Source of the DNA: Verrucomicrobiota bacterium
GTDB lineage: Bacteria > Verrucomicrobiota > Kiritimatiellia > SS1-B-03-39 > UBA6053
Assembly (NCBI GenBank): GCA_020831635.1
Contig: JAFIGC010000048.1
Location: 1 to 34,298, forward strand
Direction of reading: 5' to 3'
Length of the DNA: 34,298 bases
Within the stretch, counting starts at the first letter, position 1. Every line of letters begins with the position of its first letter. The position numbers were made by a program, and so were the translations under genes. This document shows, piece after piece, positions 24,889 to 32,070 of this stretch. The notes below the pieces were generated by a model. It did not search any database. It had not been told where the DNA came from and saw only the letters and a list, made by a program, of their open reading frames with translations.

Positions 24889-27800
24889 CCGTTCCTCCCC
24901 TTGGCGAGGAGTTTTTTCATGGAGAGATTCATGGAAGCGGCGGAGAAGGCAATACCGTCTGCGAAGGGCTGGTGCACATAAACCGGGGTCTCGGCGGCGC
25001 CGTTTTCGATGGGAACAATCACCAGCCACCACTGATCGGGTCGGTTGAGCCCGGTGAGGATCTCGTTGCGGGTGAGGGTGACGGTGTCCGCTCCGGCGGC
25101 ACGGGCTTTTACCTCCAAAAAACGCAGTTTTCCGGTGTCGGGGTCGAGGGATTCGATGTCGTATCCGACGTGTTCGGCGGAGACATCGCGGGGGATGAAG
25201 CCCATCTCCAGCTCGGACGCCATTACCGCCTCCATGCCCAGCAACTCCGATGCCTGGTTGTCCCGGCCATACATGGGGGGCTTTTCCCGCACCACGCCGG
25301 GTTCGGCGGTGATTTCCGTAAACCAGCAGGCGGGCACCACCAATGCGCCGCCATGGACCACCGGCGGAGTGGCCATGATGTTCCGCTGGCGGTCCAGCTC
25401 TTCGAGACGCAGGCTGAGCCGTTCGGCGAGATCCTCTGCGCGTTGCTGGGCGTTCTGTGAATTCAGTTTGGAACGACTGTTCCCCGCCTCCTCGCGTTCC
25501 CGCAATTCGATGGCCCGGGCGTCCCAATAGCGGATTTCGGATTCCAAGCGGCGGCGAACCTGCTCGCGGGTTTTTTCGATCAGGGCTTCGCGTCGCTCCC
25601 GAACACCGTCCAAGTGATCCGGCACCAGGTGTTCGATCGCATATTCCACCGCTTTTTCCTCCAGATCGGCGGAGAGCCAGGACTCGTTCAGGAGGGTTTT
25701 GGCGTCCTCAAGTTGTTCGGAGGTTGGGGAGGTATAATCCAGATAGGGGGCATAACCCGCGTCCACCAAGCGTCCATCGGGGTAGAGTTCGACAAATTGA
25801 AGGAGTCTGGAGAGCACGTGGTTGCCCCCCGACGCCGTGTCCGGCCTTCCATCATGGACCGCGCTCTCCAGGAACAGGAGTAGCCGGGGTTGGGACACGG
25901 TATCCGCGGGATCCACGAGGATGGTTCCCTGGCGGAGGGTTTCGCGATGCCGTTCCAAGACCAAGCTGATGGTCGCGTCCAGAAGCGGATGGCCCGGCGC
26001 GATAAGCGCGGCGGGCGGGTGCCCATCGACCCGCACGGCTTCTTTTTCAAAGGTGACCCGTTCCATGGCCTTGGGAAGGGGGGCACGAATGCCCACCACC
26101 CGGTCGCGCCGGCGTATATCCAAGGGAACATGGCGAATCTCGAAGCGTCGGCTCTCCCGTTTGAGCAGCTTGCCGCCGAAGGAGGAAAACGCTTCTTCAA
26201 AAAAGCTCCCGATATAGTGGGGTTGCAATTTACGGGCTTCCGCCCGCTGCATGCGCTCGCAAAGGCTTTGGATGCGCGCCTGGTCGAATTGCTCGGGGGA
26301 GATGGCCCGTTCATCCACCAAACGGCGGAGCTTGGAATGGTCCAGATTCTCATCAATGACCTGGTTCAGCCAAACTTCGGTTTCATCGCTCTCATTGAAT
26401 CGAATCGCCTTGAGCAGCAGATCTTTGAGGGGCGTGTCTTTGAAGGCTTCGCCCAGCACGTCGAAGACGGCATCCCCGAGCGCTTCGCGTTCCGCCTCGA
26501 TTTTTTGCAACAGACGGAGATACACGTCGCCCTCGCGGGTTTCTCCGGCCACAAGATTCCACAGATGACAGGTCTCCCGCTGACCAATACGGTGGATCCG
26601 GCCAAAACGTTGCTCCAGGCGGTTCGGATTCCAAGGTAAATCGTAATTCACCATCAGGTGGGCCCGTTGAAGGTTGATGCCTTCTCCGGCGGCGTCGGTG
26701 GCGAGCAGAATCAGGCATTCCGGGTCATTCGAGAACATTTCCTGGATGGCGCGACGCTGTTCGCGGGTTACTTGTCCATGAATCACCTGGATGGCGTCCG
26801 CGCTGGGAACCATGGCCAGAAGTTTTTTGCGCAGATAGTTGAGGGTGTCGCGGTGCTCCGTGAAGATGATCAGCTTGCGTTGCCGTCCGTGTGCGTCTTT
26901 CATCTTGTCGTTTTTATGAAGGGCGTCGGCCAGTTTGATCCACTTGCTGTCCGTGCCTGCATTTTTGACCGCCGCCGCCTGTTTTTCGAGACTTTTGAGG
27001 GTGGCGATCTCTTTTTCCAGTTCGCCGATGGTTACCGATGCGGTGGCAAGGTCGAGAATCCGCTCCTCCATCTCCTCGAATTCATGGCCGGGCAGATCCT
27101 CAATGTCCTCCACCGCTTCCTCGTCCAGATCCGGTGCGCCGGTCAATTGAATCTTCCGGAGTTCCGCGCCCCTTTTGAGGATTTTCTCCTCGCGGACCCG
27201 CTTTTCCAGCCGTTCGCGGCGGCGGCGAAGGGATTGGTAAATGGCTTCGGGGGAAGAGGCCAAACGCCGTTGCAGAATGGTGAGCGCAAATCCAACCGTG
27301 CCTTTTCTGCCGCTCTCCATGTTGTCGGCCCGGTTGAACTCCTCGCGAACATACTCCGTGACCGCCCGGTAGAGTTTCGCTTCCTGGTCCGAGAGCGTGT
27401 ACTCCAGCGTGTAGGCGTAGCGGGGCGGAAAAAGGGGCTTGCCTTCCATGGTGACCAACTGCTCTTTGACCATGCGCCGCATCAGGTCGGAGGCATCCAC
27501 GCTGTGCACGCCGTCCCGCATGCGGCCCTCGAACCGGTCTCCGTCCAACAGGGATAGAAAAAGCTGAAAATCCTCGTCTTTGCCATTGTGTGGGGTCGCG
27601 GTGAGCAACAGAAATTGTCGGGTGTGCCGGGAAAGCAACTGTCCAAGCCGAAAACGTTTGGTGCGTTTGATTTCGCCCCCGAAATAGGTGGCGGCCATTT
27701 TGTGGGCCTCGTCCACAATCACCAAATCCCAGTCAACCTGTTTGACCTTCTCCTGCAACTCCTCATCCCGACTCAGTTTATCGAGCCGCACGAGGCAAAA

Positions 27801-28400
27801 ATTATGCTCCAAAAACCAATTGCCGGTACGGGAGGATTCCTGTCCCTCTTTGGTGAGGATATCAAAGGGCAGATTGAACTTCTGGTCGAGTTCATCCTGC
27901 CACTGTTCGACGATGGACCCGGGCGCGACGATCAGGCACTTGGAAATATCGCCCCGGATGACCAGTTCTTTCACCAGCAAACCCGTCATGATGGTTTTGC
28001 CGGCTCCCGGGTCGTCGGCCAACAGAAAGCGGAGAGGTTGCCGGGTAAGCATGGTGTCGTATACCGCCGTCACCTGGTGTGGAAGGGGTGTGACGGAAGA
28101 GGTGTTCACCGCCACCATGGGATCAAATAAATGCGCCCAGCGAATACGCTGGGCCTCTGCGGCAAGTCGAAATGCATTCGCATCCGCCGAAAGTGAAAGC
28201 GTGCGGGATCGACATTCCACATTCAGTCGGTGCTCGTCCGATCGATACAACAGCATGCTGCCCGTTTTCCCCCGGGCATCCACAAAAGTCACGTTGACCG
28301 CTTGGGACCCGATCATTTTGGCGTGTTGAATGGATACGGTTTCACCGGGAATCATCCCGCTGACCGAGGCACCCACAATAATGTCTTCCAGCTTAGGCAT
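24885..28400 (-). CDS. SNF2/HepA-type helicase with C-terminal DUF3883 nuclease-like domain
   Basis: This 1171-residue protein is the first gene of the eight-gene operon. The SF2 core shows H-Q (108-109), Walker A D-D-P-G-A-G-K-T (129-136), D-E-A-H (230-233), L-L-T-A-T-P (265-270) and, in the second lobe, T-D-A-A-G-E-G-I-N-L followed by Q-R-F-G-R-I-H-R-I-G-Q. A long insertion with coiled-coil character separates the lobes (about 375-480). The C-terminus has a DUF3883 domain: G-Y-D-I with D1081, then L-E-V-K-A-R (E1096, K1098), a D-x14-E-V-K pattern like Mrr/PD-(D/E)xK folds. COG0553 helicases of this layout accompany DUF1156 methyltransferases and DUF499 ATPases in defence islands. Probable role: translocation on, and possibly cleavage of, unmodified DNA (inferred). 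Confidence 0.9.
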   Translation of the reverse strand: MPKLEDIIVGASVSGMIPGETVSIQHAKMIGSQAVNVTFVDARGKTGSMLLYRSDEHRLNVECRSRTLSLSADANAFRLAAEAQRIRWAHLFDPMVAVNTSSVTPLPHQVTAVYDTMLTRQPLRFLLADDPGAGKTIMTGLLVKELVIRGDISKCLIVAPGSIVEQWQDELDQKFNLPFDILTKEGQESSRTGNWFLEHNFCLVRLDKLSRDEELQEKVKQVDWDLVIVDEAHKMAATYFGGEIKRTKRFRLGQLLSRHTRQFLLLTATPHNGKDEDFQLFLSLLDGDRFEGRMRDGVHSVDASDLMRRMVKEQLVTMEGKPLFPPRYAYTLEYTLSDQEAKLYRAVTEYVREEFNRADNMESGRKGTVGFALTILQRRLASSPEAIYQSLRRRRERLEKRVREEKILKRGAELRKIQLTGAPDLDEEAVEDIEDLPGHEFEEMEERILDLATASVTIGELEKEIATLKSLEKQAAAVKNAGTDSKWIKLADALHKNDKMKDAHGRQRKLIIFTEHRDTLNYLRKKLLAMVPSADAIQVIHGQVTREQRRAIQEMFSNDPECLILLATDAAGEGINLQRAHLMVNYDLPWNPNRLEQRFGRIHRIGQRETCHLWNLVAGETREGDVYLRLLQKIEAEREALGDAVFDVLGEAFKDTPLKDLLLKAIRFNESDETEVWLNQVIDENLDHSKLRRLVDERAISPEQFDQARIQSLCERMQRAEARKLQPHYIGSFFEEAFSSFGGKLLKRESRRFEIRHVPLDIRRRDRVVGIRAPLPKAMERVTFEKEAVRVDGHPPAALIAPGHPLLDATISLVLERHRETLRQGTILVDPADTVSQPRLLLFLESAVHDGRPDTASGGNHVLSRLLQFVELYPDGRLVDAGYAPYLDYTSPTSEQLEDAKTLLNESWLSADLEEKAVEYAIEHLVPDHLDGVRERREALIEKTREQVRRRLESEIRYWDARAIELREREEAGNSRSKLNSQNAQQRAEDLAERLSLRLEELDRQRNIMATPPVVHGGALVVPACWFTEITAEPGVVREKPPMYGRDNQASELLGMEAVMASELEMGFIPRDVSAEHVGYDIESLDPDTGKLRFLEVKARAAGADTVTLTRNEILTGLNRPDQWWLVIVPIENGAAETPVYVHQPFADGIAFSAASMNLSMKKLLAKGRNG

Positions 28401-28406
28401 GAAAAC

Positions 28407-28435
28407 TTTATATCACATCATTCTCTTGTCGACAA
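28407..28435 (-). promoter_or_regulatory. Promoter of the eight-gene defence-type operon
   Basis: On the minus strand TTGTCG (28430-28435) is spaced 17 bases from TATAAA (28407-28412). The -10 box ends 6 bases before the ATG at 28400, so the transcript is predicted to be almost leaderless. The palindrome TTGTCGACAA covers the -35 box. Confidence 0.6.
28426..28435. promoter_or_regulatory. Palindrome over the -35 box, candidate LysR operator
   Basis: TTGTCGACAA is a perfect 10-base palindrome inside the 69-base divergent gap between the helicase and lysR genes. It overlaps the operon -35 element, so binding there would block RNA polymerase. It is short, so chance cannot be excluded. Confidence 0.4.
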
Positions 28436-28455
28436 TGCTTGTGAATGCATGTAAC

Positions 28456-28471
28456 ATGACTTTATAGTCAT
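28456..28471. promoter_or_regulatory. Inverted repeat over the LysR gene start
   Basis: ATGACT-TTAT-AGTCAT is a perfect inverted repeat that covers a -10-like TATAGT (28463-28468) and the LysR gene start codon. A second short repeat, CATGT-A-ACATG, lies directly upstream (28449-28459). Together they suit negative autoregulation, which is common for LysR-type regulators. Confidence 0.45.
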
Positions 28472-29378
28472 GAATTATCAGATCTTAAACCGAACCGTGA
28501 GCTTGGATAGGCTGGAAACCTTCCGCAAGGTGGTGGAACACGGGTCCATTGCCGAAGCAGCGGATCGTGACAGTAACCGACAAAGCCAGTTCAGTCGTCA
28601 GATCAAGGAATTGGAATCCGCTTTTGAGGTCCGTTTGTTCGATGCCAAAGGCAAAGAACGCCGCCTGAACGAGAAAGGGCGTGAACTGGTCTTGCTGATC
28701 GAACAGTTTTTCGGGGCGTTGGAGGATTTCTGGAAATCCAACACCACGGATGGGATTACTATCAGCATTGGGGCGGGCGAGAGCATTCTTGAAGGGGTGG
28801 TCCTGCCTGCCTTGGGGGAATTTGGGCTCACGATGCCGCATGTAAAAGTACAGATGCGAAATCTGCGGTCCAAGGAAGTTGTTGAGCAATTGAGCCTCGG
28901 GAGCTTGGACATTGGGATTCTAGTAGGTCCGCCTCAACAGGAGTCTTTGACATGGTCCCCATTGGGTAAAATTCGGTATCATGTCCTGATTCCAAGAACC
29001 TTTCTTCGTGTAGGCGTTTCGCAGGCTTTCACGGATATCGTTAAGCATCCGTGGGCTGTTTTAGCTGGGAACGGAAGAGGTCGTAATCTTCTGGAGGCGA
29101 ATCTGAAAGCGATTCATTCCAAAGTACATGTGACTTTCGAAGCCAGTTCGTACGCCCATTTGGCTGAAATCGCCCGCATGGGGTTGGCTGTAGTCTGCGT
29201 GCCGGAATGGATTGGTAAAAACTTGTCTGCGGATTTGGTGTCATCCGTCTCTTTTGAGGAACTATCCTCCATGAACAGAGACTTCTATTTGGTAAGCAAC
29301 CCCAAAAATTCCGATCTTCGGCCTTTAGTTGCAAAAGCGGCACACAATATTTCCCGCATCTTGGATGCTGGATTTTAA
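28470..29378 (+). CDS. LysR-type transcriptional regulator divergent from the defence-type operon
   Basis: This 302-residue protein has an N-terminal winged helix (about 11-70): L-D-R-L-E-T-F-R-K-V-V-E-H-G-S-I, then S-Q-F-S-R-Q-I-K-E-L-E and F-D-A-K-G-K-E-R-R-L-N-E-K-G-R-E-L. A periplasmic-binding-protein-like effector domain follows (about 95-300), with L-D-I-G-I-L-V at 150-156 and E-I-A-R-M-G-L-A-V-V-C-V-P near 231. The recognition helix departs from the usual A-A-x-x-L-x-x-S-Q-P-A/S-V-S pattern, with an odd D-S-N-R-Q-S-Q. It is transcribed away from the operon across a 69-base gap holding palindromes, the classical layout for a LysR protein that controls the divergent genes. The inducer is unknown. 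Confidence 0.88.
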   Translation: MNYQILNRTVSLDRLETFRKVVEHGSIAEAADRDSNRQSQFSRQIKELESAFEVRLFDAKGKERRLNEKGRELVLLIEQFFGALEDFWKSNTTDGITISIGAGESILEGVVLPALGEFGLTMPHVKVQMRNLRSKEVVEQLSLGSLDIGILVGPPQQESLTWSPLGKIRYHVLIPRTFLRVGVSQAFTDIVKHPWAVLAGNGRGRNLLEANLKAIHSKVHVTFEASSYAHLAEIARMGLAVVCVPEWIGKNLSADLVSSVSFEELSSMNRDFYLVSNPKNSDLRPLVAKAAHNISRILDAGF

Positions 29379-29398
29379 AATTGCTTTAAGACAAAATT

Positions 29399-29645
29399 TT
29401 ACCCCCGCACCTTCACCTCCACATGATGCTCCCGGCGGTCGTTTTGGAGGTGGAGAGGTTCGGGTTCCGAGGCGTCTTTCGCGGTGGAGGGTGATGTGAT
29501 AGACGGTTTGCAGGTAGCGATAGCGGACTTTGTAGCCAGGTCAGATTTTGGGGGTCAAGGGGCGGAAGTGGAGGTGCTCGCCCTCTTTGTGGATGCCAAG
29601 CAGGGTTACCACGAGCAGGCGGTACATCCAACCGACGGAGTGCTG
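29399..29645 (-). pseudogene. 3' remnant of a GH94 (cyclic glucan synthase / cellobiose phosphorylase-like) gene
   Basis: On the minus strand a frame reads S-V-G-W-M-Y-R-L-L-V-V-T-L-L-G-I-H-K-E-G, matching the conserved G-S-A-G-W-M-Y-R region near the end of GH94 enzymes, and then R-P-L-T-P-K-I. An in-frame TGA (29541-29543) replaces the expected Trp, and the same frame resumes P-G-Y-K-V-R-Y-R-Y-L-Q-T-V-Y-H-I-T-L-H-R, again GH94-like. A frame change follows, and the last codons read D-R-R-E-H-H-V-E-V-K-V-R-G before TAA (29399-29401). Upstream of about 29645 the similarity ends abruptly, and 29646-29763 holds nothing I can recognise. This is a truncated, mutated leftover, so the rest of the gene was lost by deletion or rearrangement here. 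Confidence 0.68.
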
Positions 29646-29763
29646 ATCACGGGCTTGCGTCAGGCGTAGCCGGATGGGGAGAAGATTGGGGGAAAGGTTC
29701 GTTGTGTGGAGCCTCTGCTTCCGCGGGGGCCTCAACGGGCTCGGCTGAGAGAATCGGGGGATT

Positions 29764-30408
29764 CTAATGTGGATCTCCGCGGGGATGTCGCCGCATTCCG
29801 TTTCCACCACGGCCTTCAGGTGGCCCCCGGCCTCTTCCGGGTCCGTGCCCATACAGAGGTAAAAGCAGTGCCTCCCCGCGGTGGCCCTCCGCATAAAGCT
29901 GCCGGGCACTGCGCGAGGCGCGAAGCAGTTCCGAACGCGTAAGGGATCGTTGAAAAAAATCCGTCATCAACATTCGGCTGGTTTCTTCATCCATCCCCAC
30001 AAGCTGAAACGTTTCACCCGCCTCCAAAAGACTGATCAATCTGCCCGCCGACTGTCCCCCCGCTTTCGAAAGCAGTTCCTCAATCATGTGCGGTGGCATT
30101 CCGCCCTCCCGCACCCGGGCCACGGTTGTCCATAAATCCTGAACGACGGGGGAACGGAGGGAAAAGCTCTGTTCCTCCAGCAGACCACGTGCTTCCCGCA
30201 AATGCCGGGCGCGCAAATCAAGGGCTTCCAGAATGACCTCATCGCTGACGTTTTTTGCGCGGCCTTCCCGGAGTCGCTCCCAAAGCGGTGCCACAGGAAG
30301 TCCCTCCGCCTCCCATACCGCAATCCGTGCTTCCGGGGAGGATTCCGGCGTATCACACCGTATCAGAGGACTCACGAACAAGAGAACCACAAAGCCAATT
30401 CGGTACAT
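29764..30408 (-). CDS. Exported helical protein encoded with the ECF sigma/anti-sigma pair
   Basis: This protein has 214 residues, starting 2 bases after the anti-sigma stop, so it belongs to the same operon. Residues 1-19 form a signal peptide (M-Y-R-I then a hydrophobic run); a Cys at 19 might be lipidated, but the box is poor. The mature part is helical, with a degenerate repeat: G-L-P-V-A-P-L-W-E-R-L-R-E-G-R-A-K-N-V near 36-54, then E-G-G-M-P-P-H-M-I-E near 101-110. I know this pattern only from uncharacterised proteins. The last ~30 residues are Gly/Arg/Pro-rich and unlike the rest; another frame from about 29909 reads M-G-T-D-P-E-E-A-G-G-H-L-K, so a recent frameshift near the 3' end is possible. 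It presumably acts outside the cytoplasm in the same signalling pathway. Confidence 0.62.
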   Translation of the reverse strand: MYRIGFVVLLFVSPLIRCDTPESSPEARIAVWEAEGLPVAPLWERLREGRAKNVSDEVILEALDLRARHLREARGLLEEQSFSLRSPVVQDLWTTVARVREGGMPPHMIEELLSKAGGQSAGRLISLLEAGETFQLVGMDEETSRMLMTDFFQRSLTRSELLRASRSARQLYAEGHRGEALLLPLYGHGPGRGRGPPEGRGGNGMRRHPRGDPH

Positions 30409-30410
30409 GA

Positions 30411-30896
30411 TCAGATCTCCAGTATGGCGTTCAAACGACCAAATCCGTCTTCACGGTGAAGTTCCGCAAGGGAGTCGGAAACCCACAGGTGGCCGTCCAC
30501 CAGAAAGCCGTACTCATGCCGGCCCTCGGGCAAGGTCAGTTCCACCGTCCAGTGACCGGTGGCATCCGGTCCCTGCAAGCGGATGTGTCCGGTTTCCCAT
30601 TGGGTGAACGAGCCGACCAGTTGCACCTCTTGCGCCTCGGAAGCCAAAAGTTCAAAGCGCACCACGCGGGCCGTCGGCTCCGGCGCGGCGGGCTCCGGCG
30701 GCATCTGCAGAAAAAGGGTGAGCAGCAGCATCGCGAGGGCCCCGGCCACCATGGGGGGAGCCCAGGCCAGACCCTCCGGCCACCAGACGGCGCGGCGGCG
30801 TACGGGCAAGCCCAGGCGCACCCGGCGCGCAAAGTCTTTCGGGGCGGACTCTTTGAGGCGGGGTAACAAGTCTTCGAGAGGATCATGATCGTTCAT
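30411..30896 (-). CDS. Membrane anti-sigma candidate with glycogen-binding (CBM48/isoamylase-N) domain
   Basis: This protein has 161 residues. The N-terminus (1-40) is cytoplasmic and basic, one transmembrane helix spans about 44-64, a Pro/Ala-rich linker follows, and residues 79-160 form a CBM48-like Ig fold: V-Q-L-V-G-S-F-T-Q-W, G-H-W-T-V-E-L-T-L-P-E-G, H-E-Y-G-F-L-V-D-G, then a D-S near 141. That domain binds alpha-glucans in isoamylases and AMPK; here it would be periplasmic and could sense a carbohydrate. The gene overlaps the sigma factor by 14 bases, the normal arrangement for an anti-sigma factor, and the short cytoplasmic part would bind sigma. No zinc-type H-x3-C-x2-C motif is seen. 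The anti-sigma role is inferred from context. Confidence 0.75.
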   Translation of the reverse strand: MNDHDPLEDLLPRLKESAPKDFARRVRLGLPVRRRAVWWPEGLAWAPPMVAGALAMLLLTLFLQMPPEPAAPEPTARVVRFELLASEAQEVQLVGSFTQWETGHIRLQGPDATGHWTVELTLPEGRHEYGFLVDGHLWVSDSLAELHREDGFGRLNAILEI

Positions 30897-31431
30897 ATGA
30901 ATTTTCCTCCTGGAAAAGCGGGTGGTTTAAAAGATGTTCACGGGCCCTGGCCAGACGCATTTTCACGGCGCTTTGTCGGATTTTAAGGATTGTGGCGATG
31001 TCGTTCACAGAATATCCCTCCATATATTTCAGGGTGAGGATGGCCCGTTCAGACGCTGAAAGGGCTTCCATGGCATCCGTGAGTGCCGCCAGGCGCGGAT
31101 CGCGGTCATGTTGCTCCTCCTGCAGCAGAGGGTCCACCTGCTCGCGATCTTCCCGCCGGGTGCGGCGGCGGATATGGTTTTTTGCCAGATTGGCGGTGAT
31201 CCCCAAAAGCCAGGCTCGAAATTCCCGCACGGGATCAAATTGATGCAACTTCCGATAGGCGCGGATGAAGGCTTCCTGGGCCACGTCTTCGCCGTCGGTC
31301 CGGCTTCCGGTGATGCGGCGGGCGAGGTTGACCGCCACGTCTTGATACCGGAGCACCAAGCACGAGAACGCGGAGGGATCTCCCTCCAAACTGCGCTGTA
31401 TCCATTCTTTTTCATCGGGTTCATCATTCAT
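30883..31431 (-). CDS. ECF-family RNA polymerase sigma factor
   Basis: This 182-residue protein has region 2 at about 14-85 (Y-Q-D-V-A-V-N-L-A, D-G-E-D-V-A-Q-E-A-F-I-R-A-Y-R, F-R-A-W-L-L-G-I-T-A-N) and region 4 at about 122-172 (L-S-A-S-E-R-A-I-L-T-L-K-Y-M-E-G-Y-S-V-N-D-I-A, then S-A-V-K-M-R-L-A-R-A-R). No extra N- or C-terminal domain is present. It is the first gene of a three-gene operon with a membrane anti-sigma protein and an exported helical protein. It is transcribed away from a small exported protein gene at 31591 across a 159-base gap, so that gene is a candidate target. An inverted repeat GTCAC...GTGAC (31467-31489) lies in the gap. Confidence 0.92.
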   Translation of the reverse strand: MNDEPDEKEWIQRSLEGDPSAFSCLVLRYQDVAVNLARRITGSRTDGEDVAQEAFIRAYRKLHQFDPVREFRAWLLGITANLAKNHIRRRTRREDREQVDPLLQEEQHDRDPRLAALTDAMEALSASERAILTLKYMEGYSVNDIATILKIRQSAVKMRLARAREHLLNHPLFQEENSYERS

Positions 31432-31590
31432 CTCTTTACCCTCTATACACCGCCCGGCCCGGAAAAGTCACTTCAGAAAAAAATGTGACCGAATTCCTTC
31501 ACCCGGTGTACAACAGGTAGAAGCACTTGTGAAACATCGGAAACCATTTCCGGCGGTAAGTGCGAAGAACCTCCTGATAAAGGAAAGAAA

Positions 31591-31911
31591 ATGAAACCGA
31601 AAATGACACTCGGAATGGTAACGCTCGCAGCAGCCTTGATCTCCGTCCCGGCAATCGCCTCAGCCAACAACGCCCCCCGGGACGGCAGCCGTACCCCGCA
31701 ACCGCGCCGTGAACAGGCACAGGAACGCCTGCAGGACGGTTCCTGCGGCAAAGAAACCTGTGACGGCGAACGCCAACACAAACGTCAACTGAACCGTCAA
31801 CAGAAACAGGACGGCAGTGGACAGGGCCGGGGGAACAACCCTCAGGCCAACGGCAGACGCCTCTGCGGCGGCAACGGCGCCCGACAAGGTCAAGGCGCCG
31901 GTGCTCAGTAA
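31591..31911 (+). CDS. Small exported Gln/Gly/Arg-rich protein
   Basis: This protein has 106 residues; AAGGAAAG lies 5 bases before the ATG. Residues 1-25 form a clear signal peptide ending A-S-A. The mature part is very polar: rich in Gln, Arg and Gly, with three Cys (in G-S-C-G-K-E-T-C and L-C-G-G) and no hydrophobic core, so it is probably disordered. I know no family for it. It is divergent from the ECF sigma operon and has GGAAAC (31539-31544, an ECF -35-like element) in its upstream region, within the small inverted repeat CGGAAA-CCA-TTTCCG (31538-31552). It may be an envelope stress or metal-related protein; this is a guess. Confidence 0.68.
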   Translation: MKPKMTLGMVTLAAALISVPAIASANNAPRDGSRTPQPRREQAQERLQDGSCGKETCDGERQHKRQLNRQQKQDGSGQGRGNNPQANGRRLCGGNGARQGQGAGAQ

Positions 31912-31932
31912 AGGTCAAGTTCGCAAACCGAA

Positions 31933-31964
31933 TCGCCCCTTGGGTTATCGAACCCAAGGGGCGA
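31933..31964 (+). terminator. Strong 14-base hairpin after the small exported protein gene
   Basis: TCGCCCCTTGGGTT (31933-31946) and AACCCAAGGGGCGA (31951-31964) are perfect complements around a 4-base ATCG loop. No T-run follows, so it is either a T-poor terminator or an mRNA-stabilising stem. Confidence 0.55.
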
Positions 31965-32070
31965 AATGTATGAAAGGAGGGCGACTCCCTTTGGGCCCGG
32001 TGATTTCATTCGCTTGAGAAAACACACTAAATCCATTGGAAATTCAGGGTATGGGAGCTAGGTTGGTTGC

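Noticed and set aside
13119-28400. Calling the operon canonical BREX
   Set aside because: PglZ, BrxA, BrxB and BrxL are all absent; only PglX-, PglY- and helicase-like parts are shared.
13119-28400. Calling the operon DISARM
   Set aside because: There is no DUF1998 (DrmB) and no phospholipase-D (DrmC) gene; the SNF2 helicase alone is not enough.
28439-28468. TTGTGA-N18-TATAGT as the lysR promoter
   Set aside because: The predicted transcription start would fall inside or after the ATG at 28470, so it is not called without 5'-end data.
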